A DNA stretch of 38,697 nucleotides from Clostridiales bacterium UBA7273 (GTDB lineage Bacteria; Bacillota; Clostridia; Oscillospirales; Oscillospiraceae). This document shows, one piece after another, positions 1 to 7,502 of the stretch (position 1 is its first letter; each line of letters begins with the position of its first letter). A program made the position numbers and the translations under genes. The notes beneath the pieces are model-generated. The model saw nothing but the letters and a program-made list of their open reading frames with translations. It was not told the origin of the DNA and ran no database searches. The stretch covers positions 1 to 38,697 of the forward strand of contig DKRV01000034.1 in NCBI GenBank assembly GCA_002472405.1. Direction: 5' to 3'.

Positions 1-1
1 C

Positions 2-301
2 GGTGCAGATCTCATGGACGGAACGCCCATATTCGATATAAAGCCCTACGTCGCGTACTCGGACTCTCACCCTGATGCGCTCAGCGGCTTCCTGGGCACG
101 GCAACGTTTAAAAAACTGCGTGTAACGCTGCCCGAAGGCATTTCGGACGCTTTGCCCGAAGGCCTTGTCGATGTCCTCTCGAACGATCCGCGCCCGAGAT
201 ATCACGACGATCCCGAGCGAGTCTACGGAATGCAGTACGCCGGGCACGAGGTGAAATTCCGCGTTTCCGGAGATGAGCTGATCGTGCTCTCCATACAGTA
301 A
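2..301 (+). CDS. trmO: TrmO/TsaA-family tRNA methyltransferase, C-terminal part (cut by window start)
   Basis: The frame is open from base 2 and ends at TAA 299-301, so only about 99 C-terminal residues are present. The visible part begins GADLMDGTPIFDIKPY, a signature of the TsaA/TrmO (VirR/YaeB) family, followed by a C-terminal beta-rich region containing RYHDDPERVYGMQY. Known role of the family: SAM-dependent N6-methylation of threonylcarbamoyladenosine-37 in ANN-decoding tRNAs. The SAM-binding N-terminal domain would lie to the left of the window, so its integrity cannot be judged. The ATG at base 14 is internal and not the real start. The gene is followed by its own terminator and appears to end a transcription unit. 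Confidence 0.85.
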   Translation, partial: GADLMDGTPIFDIKPYVAYSDSHPDALSGFLGTATFKKLRVTLPEGISDALPEGLVDVLSNDPRPRYHDDPERVYGMQYAGHEVKFRVSGDELIVLSIQ

Positions 302-320
302 ATTTATAGAACATCAACAA

Positions 321-349
321 AATGCACAGTATAGTACTGTGCATTTTTT
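321..349 (+). terminator. Rho-independent terminator after the trmO-like gene
   Basis: AATGCACAGTA (321-331) pairs perfectly with TACTGTGCATT (335-345) around a 3-nt loop, and the 3' arm runs into a T tract at 344-349. Confidence 0.9.
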
Positions 350-353
350 ACTA

Positions 354-381
354 TTGAAATACTTCAAATTTTCGATATAAT
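354..381 (+). promoter_or_regulatory. Sigma-A-type promoter for plsY
   Basis: TTGAAA (354-359) and a perfect TATAAT (376-381) are separated by 16 nt, directly after the preceding terminator and 35 nt upstream of the plsY start. An AGGAG ribosome-binding site lies at 404-408. Confidence 0.8.
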
Positions 382-416
382 ATACTTAAAATTTTTGAAA
401 CATAGGAGCTGCGACC

Positions 417-1004
417 ATGACATATATAATAATTGTGCTCATTGCGTATCTGCTTGGCTCGTTCTGCGCGTCGATCCCACTTTCAAAGCATGTATACGGC
501 GGCGACGTGCGCGAAAAGGGCAGCGGCAATGCCGGAGCGACCAATATGGCGCGAGTTTACGGCATGAAGGCTGGAATTGCCACATTTGTGCTCGACGCGG
601 TGAAAACCGCGGCGGCAATGCTGATAGGCACGGCTATTGCCGGCGAAGCCGGCAAGGCGCTCGCCGGAGCGGCGTGCATAGTCGGGCATTGCTGGCCGGT
701 GTATTTTTCGTTCCGCGGCGGAAAGGGCGTGTCCGTCGGGGCGGCGATCGGTCTGATGACGGGGCTGCCCGTGTTTGCCGCGATAATCGCCGTATTTTTC
801 GCGGTTAGCCTTTCAACGCACAAGGTATCGCTCGGCTCGATAAGCGCAGCGGCCTCGCTGCCGATCGCCGCATGGCTAACAAATGCAGACACGCCAATGC
901 TTTTGATGTGCGCTTTCTCTGCGCTGCTTGTTATTTTTATGCACCGCAGCAACATCCGACGCCTCATAAGCGGAACTGAGGGCGACTTTCACGCAAAAAA
1001 GTAG
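417..1004 (+). CDS. plsY: Acyl-phosphate:glycerol-3-phosphate acyltransferase PlsY
   Basis: PlsY transfers an acyl chain from acyl-phosphate to glycerol-3-phosphate at the membrane, the first acylation of phospholipid synthesis in most Gram-positive bacteria. The 195-residue protein has the usual family length. It starts with a hydrophobic segment (MTYIIIVLIAYLLGSF) and carries the three conserved loops: KGSGNAGATNM near residues 35-45, GHCWPVYFSFRGGKGVS near 93-109, and a third loop around THKVSLGS. Several membrane segments are evident, and the C-terminus is basic (RRLISGTEGDFHAKK). The ATG at 417 has an AGGAG site 8 nt upstream. The gene stands alone with its own promoter. No plsX is visible. 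Confidence 0.96.
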   Translation: MTYIIIVLIAYLLGSFCASIPLSKHVYGGDVREKGSGNAGATNMARVYGMKAGIATFVLDAVKTAAAMLIGTAIAGEAGKALAGAACIVGHCWPVYFSFRGGKGVSVGAAIGLMTGLPVFAAIIAVFFAVSLSTHKVSLGSISAAASLPIAAWLTNADTPMLLMCAFSALLVIFMHRSNIRRLISGTEGDFHAKK

Positions 1005-1068
1005 TTGAGAAATTTTAAGCTCCAATTTGTTTAATATGTCGAAAATGCCCAATGCATACGTCAAGGTC

Positions 1069-1098
1069 TTGACAAATCACACATAATTGTTGTAACAT
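1069..1098 (+). promoter_or_regulatory. Promoter for the first small-protein gene
   Basis: A perfect TTGACA (1069-1074) is followed after 18 nt by TAACAT (1093-1098). The transcript would have a leader of about 55 nt ending in AAAAGGAG (1146-1153), a strong ribosome-binding site for the ATG at 1161. Confidence 0.65.
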
Positions 1099-1160
1099 GA
1101 GCATATCATCAAAGCGGACATAGGGAAGGTTCGCGTATAAAAAACAAAAGGAGAATTATC

Positions 1161-1394
1161 ATGGCAGTATTTAAGGACACTCTTGGCAAGGATTTTCTGG
1201 AGAAGTATAACGGCGTTGAGCTTTTCAAGGAGTTCACTCCCGGCATAGCAAAGCTCCCCAAGCTGATGTACAAACCCTATTACAATAAGAAGGCCGGCGA
1301 CGTTGTTGATACCTGCATCAAGCTCGGCCGCTGCACCGCAGACGAAGCCGCAGCACTCGAGAAGGCATTCAACGAGCGCTACGCAGACAAATAA
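1161..1394 (+). CDS. Small uncharacterised protein, paralogue of the next gene (77 aa)
   Basis: I do not recognise a named family. The 77-residue protein has no signal peptide or membrane segment and looks cytoplasmic and helical. Visible features are KDFLEKYNGVELFKEFTPG near the N-terminus, a proline/tyrosine-rich middle (KLPKLMYKPYYNKKAGD), and a C-terminal helix (TADEAAALEKAFNE). The next protein aligns along its whole length (KDFLEKYNGVELFKEF against KDFFEVNGGRELCEQY, and TADEAAALEKAF against PADKAAAIEAAI), so the two are tandem paralogues. The strong promoter, strong ribosome-binding site and choice of AAG, CTC and CCC codons suggest high expression (inference). Confidence 0.85.
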   Translation: MAVFKDTLGKDFLEKYNGVELFKEFTPGIAKLPKLMYKPYYNKKAGDVVDTCIKLGRCTADEAAALEKAFNERYADK

Positions 1395-1410
1395 TCAATT
1401 GTCATATCAA

Positions 1411-1436
1411 GCCCTGTCCTTTGGCAGGGCCTTTTT
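1411..1436 (+). terminator. Terminator between the two small paralogues
   Basis: GCCCTG (1411-1416) pairs with CAGGGC (1425-1430), followed by CTTTTT. The stem is only 6 bp, so read-through into the second paralogue is likely. No clear promoter lies between the two genes. Confidence 0.8.
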
Positions 1437-1471
1437 AAAAGTTTGAATGAAGCCCGATAAGGAGGAGTACA

Positions 1472-1681
1472 ATGGATTTTAAGAGCATGACAGTTAAGGA
1501 CTTCTTTGAGGTCAACGGCGGCAGAGAGCTGTGCGAGCAGTACGCCCCCAATCTTCTTAAATACCCCCTCAAGCTGTTTTATAAAAAGACATGCGGCGAG
1601 ATATTCGATCTTGTAACCAGCAAGGGCCTTGTCCCGGCAGATAAGGCAGCAGCCATCGAGGCGGCAATAAAGGCGAAATAA
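1472..1681 (+). CDS. Small uncharacterised protein, second paralogue (69 aa)
   Basis: This is a tandem paralogue of the preceding 77-residue protein, slightly shorter in the central tyrosine/proline stretch (KYPLKLFYKKTCGE). It is a soluble, helical, unrecognised family. It carries two cysteines (in ELCEQY and KKTCGE) that are not at the position of the single cysteine pattern in the first copy. The ATG at 1472 is preceded by GGAGGAG (1461-1467), and the gene ends at a strong bidirectional terminator. The function is unknown. The pair adjoins an SCP2-like gene in convergent orientation, which may be coincidental. Confidence 0.83.
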   Translation: MDFKSMTVKDFFEVNGGRELCEQYAPNLLKYPLKLFYKKTCGEIFDLVTSKGLVPADKAAAIEAAIKAK

Positions 1682-1700
1682 TAAGGTTTAAACATGAAAA

Positions 1701-1727
1701 AACTCCGACCGTCGGTCGGAGTTTTTT
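1701..1727. terminator. Bidirectional terminator between convergent genes
   Basis: AACTCCGACC (1701-1710) and GGTCGGAGTT (1714-1723) form a perfect 10-bp stem with a GTC loop. It is flanked by an A run on the left and a T run on the right, so it can serve both the rightward small-protein gene and the leftward SCP2-like gene. Confidence 0.92.
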
Positions 1728-1737
1728 GTTCGTTTCT

Positions 1738-2145
1738 TTACATACCGTAGTCCCAGTCAACAGCCTTCTTGGAATCTATAAGGCTCTGGTATACGCCAAG
1801 GTGAGCGACTGCTGCAAGCAGGTTGCCCTTGAGCTTGAACTTGCCCTTAACGAGCGGAGTCTTGGAGTCCCACTCGCCGGTGATGACCTTTGCGAAGTTC
1901 TCGTAAGGTCCGATAACGGTGAAGCTTGCGTCGGGAGCGGTGTCCTCGCCAAAGCCGCACTTGTGGTCAACGCATACGTTGTCCTGAACATCAACGTAGA
2001 ACCAGAAAGTGCTGCCGTCGGTATTGTCGGTCCAGATTTCGGTGTAGGTGAAGGTATTGAGCTTGCCGGGTTTCTTCTCGGAGAACTTGGGCAGAACATC
2101 TGCGCACAGTTTCTCGAACCATTCCTGGTTAACAGCTTTTGCCAT
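1738..2145 (-). CDS. SCP2 sterol-binding-fold protein (135 aa)
   Basis: The protein resembles small stand-alone SCP2-fold proteins. It has an N-terminal helix (EWFEKLCADVLPKFSEK), beta strands around TFWFYVDVQDNVCVDHKCGFG, then the family-like stretch APDASFTVIGPYENFAKVITGEW and a C-terminal KGKFKLKGNLLAAVAHLGVYQSL. In SCP2 proteins this last region forms the floor of a hydrophobic ligand cavity, so a lipid or acyl carrier role is possible but unproven. A cytoplasmic location is likely, as no signal peptide is present. It starts at ATG 2145 with AAGGAGGAA close upstream and has its own consensus promoter. The domain call is from pattern recognition only. Confidence 0.7.
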   Translation of the reverse strand: MAKAVNQEWFEKLCADVLPKFSEKKPGKLNTFTYTEIWTDNTDGSTFWFYVDVQDNVCVDHKCGFGEDTAPDASFTVIGPYENFAKVITGEWDSKTPLVKGKFKLKGNLLAAVAHLGVYQSLIDSKKAVDWDYGM

Positions 2146-2175
2146 GATTATTCCTCCTTAAATGTTGCGCCGTTT

Positions 2176-2218
2176 TTTGCGCACTGCTAAAAAAGCTTCT
2201 ACATTATAACTGCGCAAA
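2176..2218. repeat. Inverted repeat flanking the SCP2 promoter -10 box
   Basis: TTTGCGCA (2176-2183) and TGCGCAAA (2211-2218) are exact inverted 8-mers separated by 27 nt. One arm lies in the -35/-10 spacer and the other in the leader, so the pair brackets the -10 box. It could be an operator pair or chance; no regulator is identified. Confidence 0.35.
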
Positions 2219-2231
2219 TTGTGAAAATCAA
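2203..2231 (-). promoter_or_regulatory. Promoter for the SCP2-like gene
   Basis: Read on the minus strand: TTGATT (2226-2231), a 17-nt spacer, and a perfect TATAAT (2203-2208). The transcript leader is about 50 nt and ends in a strong AAGGAGG site. Confidence 0.82.
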
Positions 2232-2378
2232 GGCAATATAAGGCAAAAACGGCCATTTAACCAAAAAAGTCCAAAATACTTACATATATTCGATTGTGTA
2301 TAAAACCGAAAGCAAAATTGCCGTTACATGCAGGGAAAATGCTCCGCATTTAATTGCAAATTTTGTCGCGTCATGATC

Positions 2379-2415
2379 AAAAAAACGCGCCGGCGGAATT
2401 TTCCGCCGGCGCGTT
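2379..2415 (-). terminator. Terminator downstream of ireB
   Basis: AACGCGCCGGCGGAA (2384-2398) pairs with TTCCGCCGGCGCGTT (2401-2415) across a 2-base centre, giving a very stable stem. On the minus strand it runs into a T tract (plus-strand A run 2379-2385). Confidence 0.9.
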
Positions 2416-2426
2416 CTGTCCGTAAA

Positions 2427-2672
2427 TCAATCGCTGCCGAGATAATTTGTCAGCAGCTCGTGCATAAGCTCGTCTCTGTCTATCCTGCATATAAGGCTTC
2501 TTGCGTTGTTGTAGTTCGTGATGTACGTCGGATCCTCGGAGAGGATATATCCGACAAGCTGGTTAATAGGATCGTAGCCTTTAACCTTAAGCGAATTGTA
2601 TACGGATGACAGGATCTCGCGCATTTCGGTCTTGCTGTCAACGATAGCAAATTTTCTCGTGATGTCTTCCAT
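2427..2672 (-). CDS. ireB: IreB family regulatory phosphoprotein
   Basis: IreB (formerly UPF0297/YrzL) is a small dimeric protein that in enterococci is phosphorylated by the PASTA kinase IreK and acts negatively in cephalosporin resistance and envelope-stress control. The family core is plain here: VYNSLKVKGYDPINQLVGYI, then SEDPTYITNYNNARSLI, and RDELMHELLTNYL at the C-terminus, with total length (81 aa) normal. An upstream in-frame GTG at 2681 overlaps the GAGGAG ribosome-binding site, so the ATG at 2672, 8 nt downstream of that site, is the better start. In many Firmicutes ireB sits next to ruvX or alaS; here it is alone with its own promoter and terminator. Confidence 0.93.
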   Translation of the reverse strand: MEDITRKFAIVDSKTEMREILSSVYNSLKVKGYDPINQLVGYILSEDPTYITNYNNARSLICRIDRDELMHELLTNYLGSD

Positions 2673-2708
2673 AATTATCACTCCTCGGTCAAAAAATTTC
2701 TTGGTGCT

Positions 2709-2737
2709 ATTATAACCAGTTTATTCTCAATTGTAAA
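2709..2737 (-). promoter_or_regulatory. Promoter for ireB
   Basis: On the minus strand TTTACA (2732-2737), a 17-nt spacer and a perfect TATAAT (2709-2714). It lies between the pheT stop and ireB, so ireB can be expressed independently of pheST. Confidence 0.8.
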
Positions 2738-2783
2738 GCAAATATGCGGAAAATATTGCGGTCAAAGCACGAAAAGCGGCGAA

Positions 2784-5486
2784 TTAACGCATCGATGCGC
2801 CGAAATCGCGCTCCAGAGCGTCGAGAACGGCCTTCATGGTCTCCTCGGCGTGATCGTCGGTGAGGGTCTGATTGTCGGCTCTGAGTGTCAGCGAGAAGGC
2901 AACGGATTTCTTGCCGTCGGCAATGTGCGAGCCTGTGTAGATATCAAACAGCGAGCAGCCCTTGAGGTATTTGCCGCCGGCCTTGCTTATGCAGTCAATG
3001 AGCTTTGCAACGGGGATGGCCTTATCGCAAACAACTGCGATATCGCGCGTGACGGCAGGGAACTTCGGCAGCGGCGTGTATATCGGATCGGGGCCGCATG
3101 CGCCCAGCAGTTTTTCGAGCGAAAGCTCGGCGCAGTAAAGCTCGGTGTCAACGCCGTAGTTTGCGGCAACCAGGGGATGGATCTGGCCGAACACGCCGAT
3201 GCACTCATCGCCGGCCCACACGGTCGCGCAGCGGCCGGGGTGATACGACGGATTGTCGGTGCATGCCTCGAAGCGGACGCTCTCGGCGCGCAGATCCTTC
3301 ATTATTGCCTCAACAAGACCCTTTACGGTGAAGAAATTGACCTTTGCGCCGTAGGTGCCGAGGGTGAGGTACTTTTTCTCGATCGCAAGGCCGTCCTTGC
3401 CGCCGAGATGGTAGGTTCTGCCCAGCTCATAGAGCTTGACTTCCTTGTTGCGGAAGTTGTAGTTTCGGGTGAGTATCTCGAGCATGGACGGCAGTGTGGT
3501 CGTGCGCATGATGGAGGTATCCTCACCGAGGGGGTTGAGGATCTTGAAGCTCTCGCGCTCGGGCGAATCGGCCGGCATGCGGATCTTGTCGTAGTAGGTG
3601 GGGGAAATGAACGAGTAGGTGATTATCTCGTCATAGCCTGCCGCGCGGCACAGCGAGCCGAGGCGCTGCTCAAGAAGCTGCTCGTCCGAGTAGCCGCCGA
3701 GGGTGCTTTCGCCGGAAACCAGCGTGCAGGGGATGTTGTTGTAGCCGTAGAAGCGTGCGACCTCTTCGGCAAGATCGGAGTAGTGGCCGACGTCGCCTCG
3801 CCACGAGGGAACGCTTATCGTCTCGCCGTCAACGCCGAACTGGAGGCTGCGCAGTATATCCTGCATCGTCTCGGTGGAAACGTCGGTGCCGAGCAGAGCG
3901 TTTATCTTGTCCGGGCGCAGCGCGAGCACGGTGGGCTCGGGAATGTTGTTTACGATGTCGATAACGCCGTCAACAACTTCGCCAGCGCCGAGCATTTCGA
4001 CCAGCTCGCAGGCTCTGTTTACTGCCGGAAGAGTGTTCAGAGGGTCAAGACCCTTTTCAAACTTTGCCGAAGCCTCGGTGCGCATACCAAGCGACAGTGC
4101 GCCCTTGCGGATGCAGGTTCCGTCAAAGTTTGCAGACTCGAAAACAACGTCAACCGTGTCGGAAACGATCTCGCTGTTCTCGCCGCCCATGATGCCTGCA
4201 AGGCCGACCGCGCGCGTATCGTCCGCGATAACGAGAATGTTGGGGTTGAGCTTTCTGACATTTCCGTCGAGCGTTGTAAGCTCCTCGCCCTCGTAGGCGC
4301 GGCGCACGATAATCCTGCCGCCCTTGACGTAGCGGTAGTCGAATGCGTGCATCGGCTGGCCGTATTCCATCATGACGTAGTTTGTGATATCAACGATGTT
4401 GTTTATCGGCCTTACGCCCATTGCGCGCAGTCTCTCGCGCATCCACTTCGGGGAGGGAGCGATCTTAACATTGCGTACCATGCGCGCGGTGTATCTCGGG
4501 CAGAGATCGGCAGCCGGGGTTTCGACCGACAGAAGCTCGGTGAGAACGCCGTCTGCGCCGCCCTTGACGACAGGCTCGTGTGTTTTAAGCTCTTTGCCGA
4601 AGGTCGCGGCGGCCTCGCGTGCAAGACCGATGACCGACAGGCAGTCGGGGCGGTTGGGGGTTATCTCAAACTCAACGACGTGATCGTCTGCGCCGATGAT
4701 GGGCTTGATGTCGTCGCCGGGCTTTATGCCGTCCTCGTGCAGGACGAATATACCGTCGGGGATGCAGTGGGGGAACTCGGCCTGCTGGGCGTGAAGATCA
4801 TCGAGAGTGCAGATGCTCTCGCTTTTTGTGTTGTATGCTGCTATGTCGCTGACGTGTATGTTCTGGCAAGCAGTTTCGACAACCGCGCTGCCGTCGCCGG
4901 TGCTCAGGGTGCATTTCCAGAGGTTGATTCCGGCGTTCTCAACGGCGGTCACGGCCGCCGCTATGACCGGTCCGAAAACCTTGTCACCAGCCTTGATATC
5001 GGCAGGGATCGAGGGCTTATCCTTGTCCAGCGGATGATAGTCGTTCAAAAGCGCGGCGGCGCTTATAACGCCATAGGGGAAGTCGCGCTCGTCAAGATTA
5101 AGCTCCTTGAGCGAGCAGAGCATGCCGTTTGACAGCACGCCTCTGAGCTTGCCCTTTGTAATCTTCTTGCCGCCGGGCAGCAGCGAATTGTGCAGCGCGG
5201 CAGGAACAAGATCGCCGGCATGGATGTTCCATGCGCCGGTAACTATCTGCACAGGTTCTGCCTGACCGATGTCGATTTGGCAGATCCACATATGGTCGGA
5301 GTCGGGGTGCTTTTCCATGGAGAGAATCTTGCCGACGAGAACATTGCTTATCTCGGCGCCCATATCCTCATAGGTTTCGACCTTAGAGCCGGAGAGGGTC
5401 ATAGCCTCGGAAAACTCGCGGTCGTCTATATCGCTGACGGAAACGCCGTCAACAAACTCAGTGAGCCATTTTCTGCTTAAATTCAT
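2784..5486 (-). CDS. pheT: Phenylalanine-tRNA ligase beta subunit with an extra ~100-residue insertion
   Basis: This is the beta subunit of the alpha2-beta2 PheRS, which charges tRNA-Phe. The order of domains is normal: N-terminal tRNA-binding OB (EMAP-like) domain with LVGKILSMEKHPDSDHMWIC at about 50-69, B3/4 editing domain, B5 domain, catalytic-like core, and C-terminal FDX-ACB domain (LPKFPAVTRDIAVVCDK onward). At 900 residues it is about 100 longer than typical (B. subtilis is roughly 800). The excess lies at residues about 139-240, between GMLCSLKELNLDERDFPYG and CIPDGIFVLHEDGIKPGDD, inside what is normally one continuous OB domain. Within it, residues 170-214 resemble residues 49-92 (LWKCTLSTGDG and NIHVSD against MWICQIDIGQA and NIHAGD). 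It follows pheS by 16 nt and shares its T-box control. Confidence 0.96.
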   Translation of the reverse strand: MNLSRKWLTEFVDGVSVSDIDDREFSEAMTLSGSKVETYEDMGAEISNVLVGKILSMEKHPDSDHMWICQIDIGQAEPVQIVTGAWNIHAGDLVPAALHNSLLPGGKKITKGKLRGVLSNGMLCSLKELNLDERDFPYGVISAAALLNDYHPLDKDKPSIPADIKAGDKVFGPVIAAAVTAVENAGINLWKCTLSTGDGSAVVETACQNIHVSDIAAYNTKSESICTLDDLHAQQAEFPHCIPDGIFVLHEDGIKPGDDIKPIIGADDHVVEFEITPNRPDCLSVIGLAREAAATFGKELKTHEPVVKGGADGVLTELLSVETPAADLCPRYTARMVRNVKIAPSPKWMRERLRAMGVRPINNIVDITNYVMMEYGQPMHAFDYRYVKGGRIIVRRAYEGEELTTLDGNVRKLNPNILVIADDTRAVGLAGIMGGENSEIVSDTVDVVFESANFDGTCIRKGALSLGMRTEASAKFEKGLDPLNTLPAVNRACELVEMLGAGEVVDGVIDIVNNIPEPTVLALRPDKINALLGTDVSTETMQDILRSLQFGVDGETISVPSWRGDVGHYSDLAEEVARFYGYNNIPCTLVSGESTLGGYSDEQLLEQRLGSLCRAAGYDEIITYSFISPTYYDKIRMPADSPERESFKILNPLGEDTSIMRTTTLPSMLEILTRNYNFRNKEVKLYELGRTYHLGGKDGLAIEKKYLTLGTYGAKVNFFTVKGLVEAIMKDLRAESVRFEACTDNPSYHPGRCATVWAGDECIGVFGQIHPLVAANYGVDTELYCAELSLEKLLGACGPDPIYTPLPKFPAVTRDIAVVCDKAIPVAKLIDCISKAGGKYLKGCSLFDIYTGSHIADGKKSVAFSLTLRADNQTLTDDHAEETMKAVLDALERDFGASMR
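4767..5072 (-). other. Insertion in PheT resembling a second tRNA-binding OB unit
   Basis: This segment encodes PheT residues about 139-240 and has no counterpart in the standard PheT layout as I know it. The frame is intact and base composition matches the rest of the gene, so it is not an intein or sequencing artefact by eye. Its centre (residues 170-214) resembles part of the N-terminal OB domain, suggesting internal duplication followed by divergence. Confidence 0.55.
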
Positions 5487-5502
5487 ATCATTTCTCCTCC
5501 CA

Positions 5503-6528
5503 TCAGAACTGTTCCAGGAAGCGGACGTCGTTTTCGAATATCAGACGCAGGTCGGATATCTTGAATCTGCGCATTGCAAGGCGCTCAAGGCCCATGCCGA
5601 ATGCCCAGCCGGTGTATTCCTCGCTGTCGATGCCGCTCATCTCAAGAACCTTCGGGTGGATCATACCTGCGCCGAGAACCTCTATCCACCCCTCGCCCTT
5701 GCAGGTGGGGCAGCCCTTGCCGCCGCACTTGTGGCACTGAACGTCCATCTCGCAGCTCGGCTCGGTGAACGGGAAGTGGTGCGGTCTGAATCTCGTGACG
5801 GTGCCCTCGCCGAACAGCTCCTGCATGACAAGGTTCAGCGTGCCCTTGAGATCTGCCATGGTGACGTTCTTGTCGATGACCATGCCCTCGACCTGGTGGA
5901 ACATCGGGGAGTGAGTAGCGTCTACCTCATCCTTGCGGTAAACTCTGCCGGGAGCAACAATGCGGATGGGCAGCTTCATTGTTTCCATTGCGCGAACCTG
6001 CATGGGGCTGGTCTGCGAGCGGAGCATGACGCGGCTGTCTTTATCAAAATAAAACGTATCCGACCAGTCGCGGGAGGGGTGGCCTTCCTCGGCGTTGAGC
6101 TTATCAAAGTTATATGTTGCAAGCTCGACCTCGGGGCCGTCGAGCACGGTAAAGCCCATGCCGACGAATATCTCCTTAATTTCGTCAAGCGCCTTGTACA
6201 TCGGGTGCTTGTGGCCGAACCTGATATCCTCGCCCGGAACGGTGACATCGACCGTTTCAAGCTCAAGGCGTGCCTCAAGAGCGGCGGCTTCGAGCTTTTT
6301 GCGTGTCTCGTCAATTGCGCTCTCAAGCTCTGTGCGGATCTGGTTTGCAAGCTGACCCATAACGGGGCGCTCCTCTGCCGAGAGCTTGCCCATCTGCTTG
6401 AGTATGGCGGTAAGCTCGCCCTTTTTGCCGAGATACTTAACTCTCAGCGCTTCAAGATTTTCGGGACTGTCAGCGTTGAGAATTGCCTTGACGGCACTTT
6501 CTCTGAGCTGATTCATCAATGCTTTCAT
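5503..6528 (-). CDS. pheS: Phenylalanine-tRNA ligase alpha subunit
   Basis: This is the catalytic alpha subunit of PheRS. An N-terminal coiled-coil arm (about residues 1-90) is followed by the class II core. Recognisable are DIRFGHKHPMYKAL, the motif 2 region MFHQVEGMVID, FPFTEPSCEMDVQC, and the motif 3 region GWAFGMGLERLAMRRFKI. A small cysteine cluster (QCHKCGGKGCPTCKGEGW) is the insertion common in Firmicute and related PheS. Length, 341 aa, is normal. The ATG at 6528 has AAGGAGAGA just upstream. It is first in the pheS-pheT operon, downstream of a T-box leader. Confidence 0.97.
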   Translation of the reverse strand: MKALMNQLRESAVKAILNADSPENLEALRVKYLGKKGELTAILKQMGKLSAEERPVMGQLANQIRTELESAIDETRKKLEAAALEARLELETVDVTVPGEDIRFGHKHPMYKALDEIKEIFVGMGFTVLDGPEVELATYNFDKLNAEEGHPSRDWSDTFYFDKDSRVMLRSQTSPMQVRAMETMKLPIRIVAPGRVYRKDEVDATHSPMFHQVEGMVIDKNVTMADLKGTLNLVMQELFGEGTVTRFRPHHFPFTEPSCEMDVQCHKCGGKGCPTCKGEGWIEVLGAGMIHPKVLEMSGIDSEEYTGWAFGMGLERLAMRRFKISDLRLIFENDVRFLEQF

Positions 6529-6564
6529 CGTGTCTCTCCTTATCTTTAGAACTAAAAAATAAAC

Positions 6565-6797
6565 AAAAAAATAGCCTTACGTCCTCATTGGGACGAAAGA
6601 CTTAACCTCCGCGGTACCACCCTTATTCGATGTTCATCGCACTCAAGTGGCTTTAACGGAGCCGCCGCCGGGGATTAGCCGGAGCTCACGGGCGAACCGA
6701 ATATCCGCATCACGGGCGGCTTGCAGCCGGTGACCGCCGTTCTCTGAGTGACGCTGCGATATTATCTTCCCGATCAAAGCAATAACATTATTATTAC
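6565..6797 (-). promoter_or_regulatory. T-box leader controlling pheST
   Basis: T-boxes sense uncharged tRNA and switch between termination and antitermination. On the minus strand the hallmark AGGGTGGTACCGCGG is exact (plus 6609-6623). Downstream is a terminator: CGTCC/GGACG core (6580-6584 with 6591-6595), an extended stem, and a T run (plus A run 6565-6571). Upstream is a Stem I-like region with an AGAGA motif. A TTC codon for Phe lies in the presumed specifier loop (complement of 6699-6701, with a second possible TTC at 6694-6696), matching the tRNA-Phe expected for pheST. This fills the gap between pheS and the divergent lipoprotein gene. Confidence 0.95.
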
Positions 6798-6803
6798 TAT
6801 AGT

Positions 6804-6832
6804 ATTAAAGCCCACATTTAAATAAATGTCAA
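6804..6832 (-). promoter_or_regulatory. Promoter of the T-box-pheST operon
   Basis: On the minus strand a perfect TTGACA (6827-6832), a 17-nt spacer, and TTTAAT (6804-6809). The transcript would start close to 6797, just before the T-box structure. Confidence 0.85.
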
Positions 6833-6903
6833 GAAAAATTTGAATAATGTTTGCCGCAGGTGGTTAATAGAATTAATTGAGAAAAGCTTTCGGAGGATGA
6901 AAC

Positions 6904-7449
6904 ATGAAAAGAGTATTGCCGTTTGTGCTGTGCCTTATCCTGCTGTGCGGCTGTGCCGACGACGGAAAGTCACAGTTTTTGGAGTTTGTAAATGTGGTCT
7001 CATCGGCGGAGAATATCTCGTTTTCGGCAGAGGTATCGGCGCAGTACAGCGACAAAACGGCGCAGTTTACCCTCAGCTACGAGCAGACCGCCGACGGCGC
7101 AAGCATATCGGTCATAGAGCCTGAGATGCTGCACGGCATAAAGGCAAACGTTATGGGAAAAAACCTCAGCCTTGAGTATGACGGCGCAATGCTCGATATT
7201 GGAACGCTTGACGATGCCGAGCTTAGTCCCATGTCGTCGCTGCCGCTTATCGTGCAGGCGATGCGAAACGGCCATCTCGAGATAAGCTGGGTCGAGGACG
7301 ATATGCTTGCAGCGCGCATAATTCCGGCCGACGATTATGTTGTGACGCTGTGGATCGACTCATCCCTCACGCCGAGGAGCGCCGAGATAAGCTATAAGGA
7401 GAATACAGTCGTGCTCGTCGAGATATCCGACTGGTCGGTTTCAATGTAA
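6904..7449 (+). CDS. Predicted lipoprotein, function unknown
   Basis: The N-terminus MKRVLPFVLCLILLCGCADD is a lipoprotein signal peptide with lipobox LCGC, lipidated at Cys17. The mature part (about 165 aa) is beta-rich (FSAEVSAQYSDKTAQFTLSYEQ, GASISVIEPEMLHGIKANVMG). Its ending ALSYKE-like strand pattern is reminiscent of LolA-fold lipoproteins such as B. subtilis YdcC, which also sits upstream of endoA; this relation is only a suggestion. ATG 6904 has a GGAGG site at 6892-6896. It is divergent from the pheST leader and is followed by the RNA element and mazF gene. Confidence 0.8.
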   Translation: MKRVLPFVLCLILLCGCADDGKSQFLEFVNVVSSAENISFSAEVSAQYSDKTAQFTLSYEQTADGASISVIEPEMLHGIKANVMGKNLSLEYDGAMLDIGTLDDAELSPMSSLPLIVQAMRNGHLEISWVEDDMLAARIIPADDYVVTLWIDSSLTPRSAEISYKENTVVLVEISDWSVSM

Positions 7450-7502
7450 TAAGGTAAGCCGGCGAGAGCCGAACCCATATCGCCTGTCAGCTTAAGTATA
7501 AA

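Noticed and set aside
2427..2681. GTG at 2681 as ireB start
   Set aside because: It overlaps the GAGGAG ribosome-binding site, whereas ATG 2672 has ideal spacing.
2850..5132. Long open frame (760 codons) on the plus strand opposite pheT
   Set aside because: It lies wholly antisense to the unmistakable pheT gene, its protein shows no recognisable domain, and such frames arise from biased third codon positions.
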